Origin: an uncultured Lachnoanaerobaculum sp.
GTDB lineage: Bacteria; Bacillota; Clostridia; Lachnospirales; Lachnospiraceae
Direction of reading: 5' to 3'
NCBI RefSeq assembly: GCF_938015485.1
Contig: NZ_CALLVU010000057.1
Coordinates: 1 to 64,000 of the forward strand
Length of the DNA: 64,000 nucleotides
Part shown: piece by piece, positions 26,255 through 35,937 of the stretch
How positions within the stretch are numbered: the stretch's first letter is position 1
How the letters are laid out: every line of letters starts with the position of its first letter
Made by a program: the position numbers and the translations under genes
Notes under the pieces: generated by a model
Told to the model about the DNA's origin: nothing
What the model saw: only the letters and a program-made list of their open reading frames with translations
Databases searched by the model: none

Positions 26255-27385
26255 ATGAAAATAATGCATCTGTCAGACCTTCATCTTGGGAAGCGTGTGA
26301 ATGAGTTTTCCATGATTGAAGATCAAACCTATATTCTCAACGAAATAATAAATATTATAGATGAGCAAAAACCTAAAGTCATCATACTCGCAGGAGATAT
26401 ATATGACAAACCTATTCCGCCTGCTGAAGCGGTAGAACTTTTTGACGATTTCTTATATAAGCTGTCAAAAAGAAATCTATATGTATTTATAATCAGCGGC
26501 AATCACGACTCCGCGGAGCGCATTGCTTTCGGATCCAGATTATTTGATAAAAGCGGTATATATCTCTCACCTGTATATAACGGTAAAATTCTTCCGATAT
26601 CTGTAGATGATGAATGCGGTGATATCAATTTTTATATGTTACCCTTTATCAAACCTGTTCATGTAAGAAGATTTTTCCCTGATGCTTCTATTTCCACATA
26701 TACGGATGCCCTGAATACCGTTATCACAGATATGAATATTGACAGTACCAAAAGAAATATACTTATAACACATCAGTTTGTTACAGGCTCTTCACGCACC
26801 GAGTCCGAGGATGTTTCTGTAGGCGGCAGTGACAATGTGGATGCAGATATTTTTAAAGACTTTGATTATGTTGCACTCGGTCATATTCACCGCTCTCAAA
26901 GCTGTGATAGTGAATATATCAGATACTGCGGTACACCGCTAAAATACTCCTTTTCAGAATCAAAGGATACAAAAAGTATAACCGTTATTGATATAAAAGA
27001 AAAAGGTGATATAAAACTTGACTTTATCCCTCTCACACCGCTTAGAGATATGGTTGAAATAAAAGGAAGCTACAACGAACTGATGCTTAAAAGCTTCTAT
27101 GAAAACACTACTCTTCCAACCGACTATGTACATATCACATTGACAGATGAAGAGGATATACCTGATGTTATAACCAAGCTTCGTGTGATATACAAAAATA
27201 TTATGAAACTTGACTATGACAATCAAAGGACAAGGAAAAGTTCTGAAATCAATCTTATAAATGCTGTGGACTCCATGTCACCGCTTGAACTTTTCGATAC
27301 TTTCTATGAAATTCAAAACGGCAGGCATTTAAGTGATGCTCAGAGAGTTTTTCTTGAAAATATTATAGAAGGAGTATGGAAATAA
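26255..27385 (+). CDS. sbcD: Exonuclease SbcD (Mre11 nuclease subunit)
   Basis: The 376-residue protein shows the metallophosphoesterase motifs: HLSDLHLGK at 5-13, AGDIYDKP near 48, SGNHDS near 82-87, ITHQF near 170 and GHIHR near 208. It is the Mn2+-dependent nuclease that, with SbcC, cuts DNA hairpins and protein-blocked double-strand ends. The sbcC ATG starts 2 bases after its stop. Confidence 0.96.
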   Translation: MKIMHLSDLHLGKRVNEFSMIEDQTYILNEIINIIDEQKPKVIILAGDIYDKPIPPAEAVELFDDFLYKLSKRNLYVFIISGNHDSAERIAFGSRLFDKSGIYLSPVYNGKILPISVDDECGDINFYMLPFIKPVHVRRFFPDASISTYTDALNTVITDMNIDSTKRNILITHQFVTGSSRTESEDVSVGGSDNVDADIFKDFDYVALGHIHRSQSCDSEYIRYCGTPLKYSFSESKDTKSITVIDIKEKGDIKLDFIPLTPLRDMVEIKGSYNELMLKSFYENTTLPTDYVHITLTDEEDIPDVITKLRVIYKNIMKLDYDNQRTRKSSEINLINAVDSMSPLELFDTFYEIQNGRHLSDAQRVFLENIIEGVWK

Positions 27386-27386
27386 T

Positions 27387-30152
27387 ATGAGACCGTTAAA
27401 ACTTACACTTTCAGCCTTCGGTCCTTACGCAGGCAAAACGGATTTTGACTTTGACAAGCTCGGCACAGGCGGACTTTATCTTATAACAGGTGATACGGGA
27501 GCCGGCAAAACAACTATATTTGATGCAATTACCTATGCTCTGTACGGTGACCCGAGCGGTAATAACAGAGAAGTTTCAATGTTTCGTTCAAAATATGCAG
27601 ACCTTGAAACACCTACCTTTGTAAAACTTACTTTCAAATATAAGGATAATGAATATACCGTCAAGAGAAACCCCGAATATGAAAGGGCCTCACAAAGAGG
27701 ATCCGGTGTCACCAAACAAACAGCCGGTGTAGAGCTTACTCTTCCTGACGGAAAGATACTTACAAAGACAAAAGAAGTGGATACAGCCATAAAAAACATA
27801 ATGGGAATTGATAAGAACCAGTTCTGTCAGATTGCAATGATTGCACAGGGTGATTTCTTAAAACTTTTACTTGCTCCCACAAAGGAGAGAATAGAAATAT
27901 TCAGACATATTTTCAAGACCAAGCTGTATTCGGACCTTCAAAACAAGTTAAAGCAGGAGGCTTCATCTCTTGATAACAACTGTTCAAATATAAGGCAAAG
28001 CATCACACAATATATTGCAGGTATAAATTGTGACGAATCTTCACTACATTGTGTACAGGTCTCAAAGGCCAAAAATAACGAGTTACCTATAGATGAATGT
28101 ATATCATTACTTGAAAATCTGCTGGCTGACGACTCACAATCCGAAGAAAAAACAGCTGCTGAAATTTCAAATATTGAAAAACAAGCCGACACTATTAAGC
28201 TTAATATACAACAGGGGGAAAGTATATCAAGGGCAAAGATTTTGCTTGAACAAACCCAAGCACTGCTTGAAAAGCTTTTAAGTGAAAAAATCACACTTGC
28301 CGCCGCTTTGGATGATGAGAATAAAAAATCCGTTGAAATTGAAAAACTTACAAAGGATTCCGCTACCATATCGGCACAGTTACCTGAGTATGACGAGCTG
28401 AATCAAAAACAGGCAGCCTTGGCTAAAAATATTTCTCTTATAGAAAAAAATAATCTGACTCTGAATAAGACAAAGACAGATATAGATACCTTAAAGTCAC
28501 AGATTGAAAGCTTATCTGCCGAGGCAAAGACATTGGAAAAATGCGGCGAACAAAAAATAATACTTGAAAATAATATACTCAGTCTTAATGACAGGCTTTC
28601 AAAACTTAAACAATTACTTCAGAGTATGGAAGCTTTAAAGAAAAATCATGAGGAGCATAAAAAGGCTGTACAAATTTACAAAGAAAAGCAGGCAAATGTC
28701 GATGGCTTAGATGCTTCCTACAAAGAGGGACACAAACTGTATCTGGACGCACAGGCAGGTATTTTGGCAGAAAACTTAAAAGAAGATATGCCATGTCCTG
28801 TATGCGGATCGCTCTCACATCCTAAGAAAGCCTCAAAACCTGTAGATGTTCCTACAAAAGATGAACTTGATACTTTACAAAACAGGCTTTCAGCCGCCAA
28901 TAAAGAAGTGGAACTGGCAAGTCAGGCGGCCGGCAAACTAAATGGTGCTATAAATGAAAAGATGGAAGCCACTCTCACATCTATAAAGGAGCTGCTTGGT
29001 GATATCAATATGAACAGTGCCACAGATATTGCAAAAGAAAATATCAGTGAACTTCAAGCCAAAATAAAGAGCATTAACAGTGAGATTGCGCAGTTAAGCA
29101 AAAATATTTCAAGAAAAGACAGTATAGAAAAGATTTTGCCACAGTCAACAAAGCGACTTGAAGAACTTCAAGACAGTATCAATACCATATCAAATACTAT
29201 TACTACTTATACCTCCGAGAACAAGGCAATTGAAGAAAGAATTGCAGTTTTAAAGAGTAAGCTGCTCTTCTCTTCAAAGCTTGAAGCCGATACAAAGATA
29301 AAAAGTAACAATGATACCGTTTTAAAGATTCAAAAAGCTATAGACCTTGCCACAAAAAGGCTTAATGAATGCAATGAAAAACTTGCTTCAGCCACCGCCA
29401 CCAAGGCAGAGCTTTCAAAGCAACTTGAGGGCAAGGAAGAAATTAACCTTGAAGCCGAAAAAATCAAGTTGAATGAGCTTGAATCAAACAGAATCCAGCT
29501 TAGAAAAAACAAGGAATCTATTCATAGCCGAATTGTAAATAATAAGTCAAACTGTGACAATATAAAGCTGAAATCTTCAGAGCTTATAGATATTGAAAAA
29601 AAATATACATGGGTAAAGTCTCTGTCCGATACGGCCAACGGCAACATTACAGGAAAGGATAAGATAATGCTTGAAACCTATATCCAGATGCATTATTTTG
29701 ACAGAATTATCTCAAGAGCGAATGCAAGACTTGTGATAATGACAGGCGGTCAGTACGATCTTGTAAGAAGGAAGGAAGCTGCAAGTAAGATGGGGCAAAG
29801 CGGCCTGGACCTTGATGTAATAGACCACTACAACGGTACTGAGCGAAGTGTAAAATCACTCTCCGGCGGCGAATCGTTTAAAGCTTCTTTGGCTTTAGCA
29901 CTGGGACTTTCTGATGAGATTCAATCCTCAGCCGGCGGTATACAGCTTGATACTATGTTTATTGATGAGGGCTTCGGCTCACTTGATGAAGACTCACTCG
30001 CTCAGGCAATGAATGCCCTTGCATCACTTGCAAGCAGCAATAAGCTTATCGGTATCATCTCCCATGTGGGCGAACTCAAGCAAAAAATCGACAAACAGAT
30101 TATTGTTAAAAAAGATAAGACCGGCGGAAGCAGGGCTGAGATTATAGCATAA
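27387..30152 (+). CDS. sbcC: Exonuclease SbcC (Rad50-like ATPase subunit)
   Basis: The 921-residue protein has an N-terminal Walker A GDTGAGKT (35-42), two long coiled coils flanking a zinc hook CPVC (470-473), and a C-terminal signature SLSGGES plus Walker B MFIDEGFGSLDED. It is the ATPase of the SbcCD complex, which processes DNA ends and cruciforms. It forms an operon with sbcD and ends at a strong terminator. Confidence 0.97.
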   Translation: MRPLKLTLSAFGPYAGKTDFDFDKLGTGGLYLITGDTGAGKTTIFDAITYALYGDPSGNNREVSMFRSKYADLETPTFVKLTFKYKDNEYTVKRNPEYERASQRGSGVTKQTAGVELTLPDGKILTKTKEVDTAIKNIMGIDKNQFCQIAMIAQGDFLKLLLAPTKERIEIFRHIFKTKLYSDLQNKLKQEASSLDNNCSNIRQSITQYIAGINCDESSLHCVQVSKAKNNELPIDECISLLENLLADDSQSEEKTAAEISNIEKQADTIKLNIQQGESISRAKILLEQTQALLEKLLSEKITLAAALDDENKKSVEIEKLTKDSATISAQLPEYDELNQKQAALAKNISLIEKNNLTLNKTKTDIDTLKSQIESLSAEAKTLEKCGEQKIILENNILSLNDRLSKLKQLLQSMEALKKNHEEHKKAVQIYKEKQANVDGLDASYKEGHKLYLDAQAGILAENLKEDMPCPVCGSLSHPKKASKPVDVPTKDELDTLQNRLSAANKEVELASQAAGKLNGAINEKMEATLTSIKELLGDINMNSATDIAKENISELQAKIKSINSEIAQLSKNISRKDSIEKILPQSTKRLEELQDSINTISNTITTYTSENKAIEERIAVLKSKLLFSSKLEADTKIKSNNDTVLKIQKAIDLATKRLNECNEKLASATATKAELSKQLEGKEEINLEAEKIKLNELESNRIQLRKNKESIHSRIVNNKSNCDNIKLKSSELIDIEKKYTWVKSLSDTANGNITGKDKIMLETYIQMHYFDRIISRANARLVIMTGGQYDLVRRKEAASKMGQSGLDLDVIDHYNGTERSVKSLSGGESFKASLALALGLSDEIQSSAGGIQLDTMFIDEGFGSLDEDSLAQAMNALASLASSNKLIGIISHVGELKQKIDKQIIVKKDKTGGSRAEIIA

Positions 30153-30157
30153 ACAAA

Positions 30158-30195
30158 GGCTGTAGCAGTCATTTTCGATTACTACAGCCCTTTTT
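30158..30195 (+). terminator. Rho-independent terminator after sbcC
   Basis: GGCTGTAG (30158-30165) pairs with CTACAGCC (30182-30189), followed by C and five T. A short A-rich start on the other side may make it bidirectional for the converging pectate lyase gene. Confidence 0.88.
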
Positions 30196-30214
30196 AAATT
30201 TAAAGCTTTATATA

Positions 30215-33200
30215 CTATTTTTTAATCCACTCTCCCAAAGATCCGTCTGAAATCTCACTAAGGTAATAGTCTGTTCCGTTTTCATTAATCCATCCTGTCT
30301 CCATAACTCCGTCTTTATCAAACTTAAACCATGCGTTTCTATTTGTATAAGGATTAAATATGTATGCCCACTGAGATGTTACATTCTTACCGTTTTCTAC
30401 ATATCTCCAAACATTGTGACCGTTTACGGTTTCCGTTTTCCATCCTGTAAAAGTATTATGAAATACTTTCTTAGATCCCTTAGAAGAGCTTCCGCTTGAT
30501 GAACTCGACCTGTGGTTTTTCACCTTGCTGTTTGAGTTCTTTGGTATAACGACTCTACTATCATCTGATACCGGATTATTATTATTATCAGATACTTCAG
30601 TTTGAGGCGATACTTCCGGATAAGAATTTTTACCTGAATTATTATCCTGCCTGCCCTCGTTTGATAATTTCTCCTCTTCCCCAAAGACTCTGCCTCCTGC
30701 GCCTGAAGAAAGCCTTTCTTTAGATTCAGGCTTTAAGAGCAACAGTCCGTTCATATTGATTTTTCCGTCTTCGTTTCGCTTCGGGTTATTTTCAGTATCA
30801 AGGTTAATAAAATCATTTTCATCTACGGTAATTACTTTTGTGGCGGTATTTTTTGAAATATTCTCATCTTTATTCCAATAAAAAGTTGTTCCGTCCATCA
30901 CATCAGAAACGGCTTGGCTTTGCAAAGAAAGCTGCTCTCCTATATTTGTTCCCTTTCTAAATGACAATATGCCTTTAGCACTGAACTCTGTTTTTAATGT
31001 TTTATCACTTGTATACAAAGCCACATTATAACTTCCGTTATTATATGATGTTGAATTTGAAATCTTTATATTCGGACCTGAATTTGAATCAATTCCCTTT
31101 GCTTTATTTTCATATGAAATTGAATTATCAAGTTTATGGGCACCATATACATTTGATCCACCCATTTTAAATCCGTTACCGTTTCCGGCATCCAACATTA
31201 TATTAGGCTTATCAAATGATACATTTCCGGACTCATCCACTGTTCCCGGTGCAAATTCAAAGTTCTTTTTATTGCCGCCGTTCTTTATCAGTATATATCC
31301 GTTTCTATAAGCCACACTGTTTTTTATAGTTACATCTCCTATAGACCCGGTTGCCACTTTGGCAAACAGATCCCAGCCGTCATCAGCATTATATGCCGCA
31401 ATACAACCGTCAAAAACATTACCTACTCCCGATGTTATCTTAGCTGCAAATCCGTCAGCATCTTCCATGGCCGAATCGGCATTATTCATTGATGTACAGT
31501 TTAAAATATAGTTGTAACTTGGCCATTTATCTTTAGAATCTTCGCTGCTCCCTGAAATCTGCAGTCCGGTTGTTCCGTTATTAAATAAATTTAATCTTTC
31601 CGCTATATTATGGCTTCCCGAGATTCCAAGTCCTTTATATCCGTCTGCAGTATTCGTAATATTAAACTGCTTAAGTTCCCAATAATCTCCGCCAAGGCTA
31701 AATCCCTTGCCGCTTCTCTTAAAGTCTAATGTTGCAAAACCGCCGTCTCCCTGTATTCTTATGGGATTATCTTCTCTTCCGTTTCTTCCTTTTTGTACAA
31801 TTAGAGACTTATTTGACATATCATAAACTTCAGGCTTCAATAATATTGTCTGCCCCGGCCTTGCATACTTTATTGCAGACTCCAAGCTTATTGCATTATC
31901 ATACCCTGAACCGTCATTTCCATCCAAGCCTGTATTTGATACATATATATAAGAGTCTTTTCCTATAGTCCTCAATGATACACTTTTATTTAATGTAACA
32001 GTTTCATAAGATTTAAGCTTCACAAAAGGTTCAGGTTCATAACCTGCTTTTGGAGTAAACTCAACACTGAAGTTTTTACCTGATGATAAATCATAATCTT
32101 TCTTAAGTTCCTCATTATTAACGACTTCCACGCTGTCTTTAAGTACATTATCTTGATAAATTTTAGCCGATCCGTTTGCATTGGCTTTAAATACCAGTGT
32201 ATAATTTTCTTCTGCGGCAGTATCAGGACTTGTAATCTTAGCCTGTAAATCTATATATCTGCTTTCTTGAGGTCTCCAATCATTTGCATCAAACTCACTC
32301 TTTTCAAATTTTATATTGGAATATGTGACATTCATACCTCTTGCAACAGCAAATCCTACATATGCAAAACGATCCTGTATATTCATAGGGTCATTTAACT
32401 CTTCATACCCGCTTATACTGTTTGCACGAATATCCTTTGCCTGTATAGGAATTTCATACTTATAAAGCTCAGAGCCGTCCATAGCAAGCTGATATACAAC
32501 ATAGCTTGAAGAATTTTTCTCCAACCTGACTCTGTAAGTATCTCCACTGCTTACCTTGCCTCCGTCCTTGTCAAATCCTAATCTGTAAACTTTAAATGTA
32601 TCCGGATTAGGCTTTATCTTATTATCAATACCTGTGTATGCCCTTACTCCAAGCATATCCTTTACTTGAGTTGTAGAATTGAGTTCTCCCTTAGGAAGTT
32701 GTGTTGCACCTATAGATACCAAATTTGATTCCGAACTTGCCGGATCTCCTTTTTCACCTATAGAGTCTCTTACCATCAGTGCAAATCCCTCCTGTCCGTC
32801 AGGTTTCGGATTCATATAATCAATCCTTACATCCGCCTCAAGAATAAAATTTTCTTTACTCGGATCTATTTTTGTATAATATAAACTTATTCCGTCAGCA
32901 GGATCGGAAGACACGAACTTTCCACCTTTTTTATTTATACTTCCGTCTTTTTTATATATTGCCGATTTTAAAACCACTTCTCCATCTATATCTGCATCAT
33001 CATTTACTGTATTTGTAATTGTAGATGTAGAAGGTCCAAAGTACGTAAAATTCCATTCTCTTGCATTTGAATCCGTTGCCCTTGAAATAACGGTATCACT
33101 TCTTTCTTCGGTTTCTGATGTTATCTCTATCCCGTTTGTCAAAGTACTTGCAAATACTTCCAAGTTATTACTTAACAGCAATAAGCTTAAAATATATGCC

Positions 33201-33229
33201 ATAAAGCATCTTAAAATATTTCTTTTCAT
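30215..33229 (-). CDS. Secreted PL9-type pectate lyase with C-terminal wall-binding repeats
   Basis: This 1004-residue protein has a signal peptide (about 1-27) and an N-terminal beta-rich region (about 50-320) like a LamG/carbohydrate-type domain. A right-handed parallel beta-helix (about 425-745) carries YVSNTGLDGNDG, the DADGFAAK segment with the candidate catalytic lysine, and NADDGWDLF, as in PL9 exopolygalacturonate lyases. A Ser/Asn/Pro-rich linker follows, then two or three choline-binding-type repeats (TGWKTETVNGHNVWRY, WAYIFN, WFKFDKDGVMETGWI). It should cleave polygalacturonate or a related uronic acid polymer at the cell surface. No pectin transport genes are nearby. Confidence 0.85.
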   Translation of the reverse strand: MKRNILRCFMAYILSLLLLSNNLEVFASTLTNGIEITSETEERSDTVISRATDSNAREWNFTYFGPSTSTITNTVNDDADIDGEVVLKSAIYKKDGSINKKGGKFVSSDPADGISLYYTKIDPSKENFILEADVRIDYMNPKPDGQEGFALMVRDSIGEKGDPASSESNLVSIGATQLPKGELNSTTQVKDMLGVRAYTGIDNKIKPNPDTFKVYRLGFDKDGGKVSSGDTYRVRLEKNSSSYVVYQLAMDGSELYKYEIPIQAKDIRANSISGYEELNDPMNIQDRFAYVGFAVARGMNVTYSNIKFEKSEFDANDWRPQESRYIDLQAKITSPDTAAEENYTLVFKANANGSAKIYQDNVLKDSVEVVNNEELKKDYDLSSGKNFSVEFTPKAGYEPEPFVKLKSYETVTLNKSVSLRTIGKDSYIYVSNTGLDGNDGSGYDNAISLESAIKYARPGQTILLKPEVYDMSNKSLIVQKGRNGREDNPIRIQGDGGFATLDFKRSGKGFSLGGDYWELKQFNITNTADGYKGLGISGSHNIAERLNLFNNGTTGLQISGSSEDSKDKWPSYNYILNCTSMNNADSAMEDADGFAAKITSGVGNVFDGCIAAYNADDGWDLFAKVATGSIGDVTIKNSVAYRNGYILIKNGGNKKNFEFAPGTVDESGNVSFDKPNIMLDAGNGNGFKMGGSNVYGAHKLDNSISYENKAKGIDSNSGPNIKISNSTSYNNGSYNVALYTSDKTLKTEFSAKGILSFRKGTNIGEQLSLQSQAVSDVMDGTTFYWNKDENISKNTATKVITVDENDFINLDTENNPKRNEDGKINMNGLLLLKPESKERLSSGAGGRVFGEEEKLSNEGRQDNNSGKNSYPEVSPQTEVSDNNNNPVSDDSRVVIPKNSNSKVKNHRSSSSSGSSSKGSKKVFHNTFTGWKTETVNGHNVWRYVENGKNVTSQWAYIFNPYTNRNAWFKFDKDGVMETGWINENGTDYYLSEISDGSLGEWIKK

Positions 33230-33417
33230 ATCCTTCCCTCAAAAATCATTATTTTTTAACAATATACCACCATTCTGTTCTATATTTTTTATCACGTTCC
33301 TCCTTTATTTTTATACAATAAGCTGATTTACTTATATAACAAAAAAATTCTAAATACTATGTAAAAGTAGCCAAATATCGCCTGTACCACTGATTTTTTG
33401 CCTATATAATTTAAAAT

Positions 33418-33460
33418 AAAAAAGTACTGCAAAATCGTTATAAATCAGATTTTACAGTAC
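33418..33460 (-). terminator. Rho-independent terminator after the GNAT gene
   Basis: GTACTG-AAAATC (33424-33435) pairs with GATTTT-CAGTAC (33448-33460), and on the minus strand runs into T-rich sequence. The rest of 33230-33482 is AT-rich leader of the pectate lyase gene; I see no gene in it. Confidence 0.8.
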
Positions 33461-33482
33461 CATGTTTTAAGTTATCATTAAG

Positions 33483-33953
33483 TTATACTTTTGCCATTCT
33501 CTTTAATGTATCACCTGTTATCCTGTATGTTGTCCAGTCCGACATCGGTTCGGCACCGAGGGACAGGTAGAAGTCAATACTCGGCTTATTCCAATCAAGG
33601 CACCACCACTCAAGTCTGCCACAGCCTCTCTCTACAGCGATGGAGGCCAGTTTCTTTAATAAAGCCTTACCATATCCTCTTCCTCTAAACTCAGGCAGTA
33701 CAAAAAGATCCTCAAGATATATTCCCGCTCTGCCTAGGAATGTAGAGAAGTTGTGAAAGAAAAGTGCAAACCCGACTTCCTTTTCATTCTCCATTACAAA
33801 AACAACTTCCGCTTTCTGCTTATCAAAGATCCACTCTTCTAAAATCTTCTCATCGGCAACCACTTCATCAAGCATTTTCTCATATGACGCCAGCTCCTTT
33901 ATAAAATAAAGTATTAAAGCGCAATCCTCCCTTTTCGCAAATCTGAAATTCAT
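33483..33953 (-). CDS. GNAT N-acetyltransferase (SSAT-like)
   Basis: The 156-residue protein is a single GNAT domain. LEDLFVLPEFRGRGYGKALLKKL (about 81-103) is motif A with the acetyl-CoA pyrophosphate loop R/Q-G-x-G-x-G/A. The following RLEWWCLDWNKPSIDFYLSLGAEP is typical of the spermidine/spermine or thialysine acetyltransferase branch. The substrate is therefore probably a small amine, but this is inference. Confidence 0.9.
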   Translation of the reverse strand: MNFRFAKREDCALILYFIKELASYEKMLDEVVADEKILEEWIFDKQKAEVVFVMENEKEVGFALFFHNFSTFLGRAGIYLEDLFVLPEFRGRGYGKALLKKLASIAVERGCGRLEWWCLDWNKPSIDFYLSLGAEPMSDWTTYRITGDTLKRMAKV

Positions 33954-34023
33954 ATTTTCCCCCTAATTATTTATTTTACAACTCCTATAAGATACTCTAT
34001 TTGCTCTTTAGGTACTTTGTATC

Positions 34024-34737
34024 CTACATAGATATATCCACATCCTTGATATCATCAATCATCGCTCCCGAATCTGTAGAAGTTACATAAACCATTGATA
34101 TTGTTGTCTGTGAATCGGAACCCTCTGTTGAAATCTTTGCAAGTATCGCATATGAATTATCCTTTTTACCGATATAGGCTATAGGCTCATAGTTTGCACC
34201 TGCCAAGGCCTCAAGAGACTTATCAAAAGCTGTCTTTACGTCGGCATTATCCTCCAGCTTTACACTTCCTTCATTGTACTCCCAGCCCTCTTTACCTTCC
34301 AACAGTTCCAAACTTCCTGTAATCTTTGCATTTTTGCTTAAATCCTCATATACATTGACAACAGCATATTCAGCCTTGGCATCAGGTGTCGCCGCTATCC
34401 CTTTACAAAGATATGAATAGTTTGTTCCTGATACAGTCTGCGATCCAAGTACGGCTACAACCTCATATGAATAACCCTCCAAATTCTTGACAGCCATATC
34501 AAAGGCTCTCATTGCATCACTGTTATCACTTGGTGAAAGCTTCTCACTTATACTCCAACCGCCGACAACCGGAGCATCTTCACTACTCTGAGCTAAATTT
34601 GCATCTGTAGTTTCCGATACGCTTGTCTGTGACTCTATAGCGGTCTTAGACTCTGAAGTGTTTGCAGCATCGGCTTTGCATCCCATAAGTGCAACTGCAC
34701 AATATAAACCAAGTGTCATAATAAATAATCTTCTCAT
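34024..34737 (-). CDS. Lipoprotein with two repeated domains
   Basis: The 237-residue precursor has a lipobox ALMGC ending at residue 20, so it is lipid-anchored on the outer face of the membrane. A Ser/Thr-rich linker leads to two copies of an ~85-residue unit. Each has a GW / EY opening, a D-x-x-x-AFD helix, a Y-[ES]-x-[VI]-A strand and a YxxLxKg strand (about 58-145 and 150-235). The unit resembles small cystatin-like repeats; no function is known. It lies 12 bases after the vWA gene stop and may be its last operon member. Confidence 0.8.
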   Translation of the reverse strand: MRRLFIMTLGLYCAVALMGCKADAANTSESKTAIESQTSVSETTDANLAQSSEDAPVVGGWSISEKLSPSDNSDAMRAFDMAVKNLEGYSYEVVAVLGSQTVSGTNYSYLCKGIAATPDAKAEYAVVNVYEDLSKNAKITGSLELLEGKEGWEYNEGSVKLEDNADVKTAFDKSLEALAGANYEPIAYIGKKDNSYAILAKISTEGSDSQTTISMVYVTSTDSGAMIDDIKDVDISM

Positions 34738-34749
34738 TTTCTTATCTCC

Positions 34750-35928
34750 TTATTTTTCCACACCGAATTTACCGGTTGCAAACTCACTCATATCCTCATT
34801 TTTCATTGCTTTTTCTAAGAGTCTCGGCAACATCTGCGGAGCGGCTGCAAAACAGGGAATACCGTTATTTGCAATTCTTTGTGCCATATTTGCATCATAA
34901 TAAGGTTTGCCTGAGTCTGATATGGCAAGCAGGCAAATCACAATAACACCGTCTTCCTTCATCTGTGTCAATCTTCTGAGAAGTCCTGCACGGTTTCCGC
35001 CCTCTTCAAGGTCTGAAATCAAAAAGAAAATCGTCTTCTTCGGGTTCTCTATATATTTAGTGCAATACTTTATTGATTTTTCTATATCTGTTCCACCACC
35101 GAGAGTAAATCCGAAAAGCAAATCAATAGGGTCCTCACATTTTTCACTTAAGTCCACGATATTGGTATCAAAAGCCACAACCTTAGTCTTTATAGCACTC
35201 ATACTTGCCAGGATACAGCTCATTATAGATGAATATATTACCGACTCTCCCATAGAACCGCTTTGGTCAATATCCAAAATAACAGTATATTTATTGGCGG
35301 CGGTTGTTGCGCTTCTCTCAAAGAAATAATACTTTTGAGGGATTATTTTCTTCAGCTTTGTATTGTAGTCTTTGATACCCTTTCTTATAGTAGTCTGAAA
35401 ATCAAGTGCTGATGCGGAAGGAATGGGAGAATGCAATTTTCTGTTTATACTTGCCGTAACCGCCCTTTTTAAATCCGTTTCAAGCAAAGCATTTATCTGT
35501 TCCACTATTTTTCTTATAAACTCTCTTGCATTTTCCTTACTCTGCTTCGGTATCTGATCCTTTAGGGTAAGTATCATACTTGCCATATGCATATCAGGCT
35601 CTATATTTTCAAGAAGCTCAGGTTCAAATATCAGCTGCTTTAAGCCGCATCTTTCCATAGCATCGGACTGAATTATCTTTACAATATCCTTATCAAAAAG
35701 TGTTCTCACATCCCCAAGCCATCTGCTTATCTGCGGACTTGATGCGCCTTTCCCGGCTCCTCCTCCGAAGCCGAATTTCATATCCCTGTTATAGATGGCA
35801 TCAAGTGCCGTATCCATCATAAGATCTTCCTGACTTAAATCCGGTCCGTCTCCCATGCCTTCCATTCTTTTTTGTGCTTCAGAACCAAGTATCAGTCTCC
35901 ATCGCCTCAGTCTGTCATTTGTATCCAT
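34750..35928 (-). CDS. vWA-domain protein of a MoxR/vWA module (YehP-like)
   Basis: The 392-residue protein has a helical N-terminal half and a C-terminal von Willebrand A domain. The MIDAS motif D221-x-S223-x-S225 (ILDIDQSGSMGES), the GGGTDI loop and LISDLEEGG are intact, so metal-dependent ligand binding is predicted. Length and order match the vWA partner of MoxR ATPases in the E. coli yehL/M/P/Q cluster (YehP, about 380 residues). It starts 9 bases after the DUF5682 gene. MoxR ATPases and their vWA partners usually act together as chaperone-like machines. Confidence 0.9.
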   Translation of the reverse strand: MDTNDRLRRWRLILGSEAQKRMEGMGDGPDLSQEDLMMDTALDAIYNRDMKFGFGGGAGKGASSPQISRWLGDVRTLFDKDIVKIIQSDAMERCGLKQLIFEPELLENIEPDMHMASMILTLKDQIPKQSKENAREFIRKIVEQINALLETDLKRAVTASINRKLHSPIPSASALDFQTTIRKGIKDYNTKLKKIIPQKYYFFERSATTAANKYTVILDIDQSGSMGESVIYSSIMSCILASMSAIKTKVVAFDTNIVDLSEKCEDPIDLLFGFTLGGGTDIEKSIKYCTKYIENPKKTIFFLISDLEEGGNRAGLLRRLTQMKEDGVIVICLLAISDSGKPYYDANMAQRIANNGIPCFAAAPQMLPRLLEKAMKNEDMSEFATGKFGVEK

Positions 35929-35937
35929 TTATATCTC

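Noticed and set aside
27533..29512. Minus-strand open frames inside sbcC
   Set aside because: They are low-complexity reflections of the coiled-coil coding sequence on the other strand.
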